From: Capitella teleta
Lineage: Eukaryota; Annelida; Polychaeta; Capitellidae
Assembly (NCBI GenBank): GCA_000328365.1
Contig: KB308469.1
Span: 44,574 to 108,573 of the forward strand
DNA length: 64,000 bases
Direction of reading: 5' to 3'
Shown: in pieces, positions 63,076 to 64,000 of the stretch
Layout of the letters: each line of letters starts with the position of its first letter
Numbering within the stretch: the first letter of the stretch is position 1
Position numbers and translations under genes: made by a program
Notes under the pieces: model-generated
What the model was told of the DNA's origin: nothing
Databases searched by the model: none
What the model saw: only the letters and a program-made list of their open reading frames with translations

Positions 63076-64000
63076 TCATTGGCTCGTTTTTGTGAGCTCG
63101 CCACTCATTGGTTGATTGCTGTCCAATGAGGATCCACGGTATTTATCGTGTCTTTCATTGACCTTCACCCCCACGCTTCTCGCTGGAGGTTGACGCCCCA
63201 TTTTACTGAACTTCTCTCTAAATTCTCGTTTTTTACCTGATTTCAAATTCGCGTCCTCCACAGAAACGATGCCACTGTTGGAAATTTTGTAAACAACTTC
63301 ATCCAAATCTGACTCTCTTGGCTGAGCTTGGAACTGTTTCACAAGCGATTGCTTGTTTTGCTCCAATTCGTGACTTTCTTCGTTGTTATAGTAACCAAAT
63401 ACGTCGAGATCGTCCTCCTCGGTTGGTGAGCCGTAAACGAAATCGTCAATCGGTCGTTGAAGAGACGTGGGGTCGGGGTCTGGGCGCTCTGCCTCACGGC
63501 CCTCCCTCCCGGCGTAGCGTATGACTGCTTGTGGGACCTCCTTGCTGGTTTCATACACGTCGCGACTGATAGGTTCGACGTCTCTCGCGGTGTCGTAATC
63601 GAAAGCGTCAATTACGTCACAAATGAAAGGCACGTTGTATGGGAAATCGCAGCGAGCCGTCTCTGGGTTCCAAGCAGTGCCAAACGGACACATGCGACGG
63701 TACGTGTAGCCGTTGAAGCAGTGGATGTACCTGGAGCAGTCGACAGGGTCGGAGTACAGTCCGTCTTGTTCGCCCCAACAAGCGCCGTGGCTCCAGCCGC
63801 TCTGCACACGCGCTGAAATGGACATACAATTCACACTCTTACGTAATTCTGCCTTCATACCCGGCCGGAAGACAGGTCTCCGTTTTGGCGTGATCTCCTT
63901 CGCGAAGGAGAAAGCCCTGTAGGTGGGAGGGGAAGATGGGGTGCTCTCCTGGACGGCGTGGATTCTCCCCTCTGCCACGTCGGCCATGGAGCCCCCGTTA
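63076..64000 (-). CDS. Chitin-binding peritrophin-A (CBM14) protein, 5' partial
   Basis: The frame is open to the window edge, so the 5' part with any signal peptide lies outside; the ATG at 63987 is probably internal. One CBM14 domain with the six expected cysteines is coded at about 63793-63620: CWGEQDGLYSDPVDC, SRYIHC, YTYRRMC, GTAWNPETARC, then PFIC. It would bind chitin in an extracellular matrix or cuticle. A 48-bp intron (63860-63813; donor ccgg/gtatga, acceptor catttcag) is likely, joining VFRP to ARVQSGW. Its length is a multiple of three and it has no stop, so retention would add 16 residues. The long C-terminal tail is acidic then basic (EEDDLDVFGYYNNEE, KSGKKREFREKFSKMG) and ends at 63076 without a known domain. 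Confidence 0.9.
   Translation of the reverse strand, partial: NGGSMADVAEGRIHAVQESTPSSPPTYRAFSFAKEITPKRRPVFRPGMKAELRKSVNCMSISARVQSGWSHGACWGEQDGLYSDPVDCSRYIHCFNGYTYRRMCPFGTAWNPETARCDFPYNVPFICDVIDAFDYDTARDVEPISRDVYETSKEVPQAVIRYAGREGREAERPDPDPTSLQRPIDDFVYGSPTEEDDLDVFGYYNNEESHELEQNKQSLVKQFQAQPRESDLDEVVYKISNSGIVSVEDANLKSGKKREFREKFSKMGRQPPARSVGVKVNERHDKYRGSSLDSNQPMSGELTKTSQ

Overview
The window is invertebrate bilaterian nuclear DNA. It holds spliced protein genes separated by long AT-rich stretches full of repeats. The clues are a bursicon-type cystine-knot hormone (absent from vertebrates), a chitin-binding peritrophin-A protein, a NIK/MAP3K8-type kinase, LRSAM1, POLE3 and INSIG. The phylum cannot be fixed from sequence alone. 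Most introns are 47 to 64 bp, so the genes are compact although the intergenic DNA is not.

Layout. 1-1.9 kb: an isolated intronless replication-type histone H3 gene (+) with CCAAT boxes and a 3' histone stem-loop. 3.4-9.3 kb: a NIK/MAP3K8-like kinase gene (-), with a TAZ-like zinc finger at the N-terminal side, a NIK-like C-terminal domain, a MITE in one intron and a 15-copy 31-bp CCAAT minisatellite in another. 9.3-26.9 kb: no recognisable gene; MITEs, SINE-like repeats, a double hairpin, a tandem 612-bp duplication and microsatellites. 26.9-31.4 kb: a 20-exon LRSAM1 ubiquitin ligase gene (+) whose one large intron carries a LINE fragment interrupted by a SINE. 32.7-33.3 kb: POLE3 (-), convergent with LRSAM1. 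33.3-39.1 kb: repeats, including a TIR element and a solo LTR. 39.1-41.4 kb: INSIG (+), whose promoter has CCAAT boxes and a sterol-element-like site. 41.4-53 kb: gene-poor, with a second solo LTR and retroposon tails. 53.1-55.9 kb: a probable two-exon small glycosylated membrane protein (+) behind a cluster of CRE-like sites. 56.4-57.7 kb: a four-exon gene (-) perhaps of the C7orf31-type family. 59.8-61.7 kb: a four-exon bursicon-like hormone gene (-). 63.1-64 kb: a chitin-binding protein gene (-), cut by the window edge.

The genes do not form a pathway or operon. All exon models were read by hand from splice signals, reading phase and remembered family sequences. No alignment was run. The points most worth following are the TAZ-like finger joined to a NIK-type kinase, the helically phased CCAAT minisatellite inside that gene, the N-myristoylation-like leader on LRSAM1, the strong excess of the 9-mer CGTTATGAT, and several small dispersed palindromic repeats.
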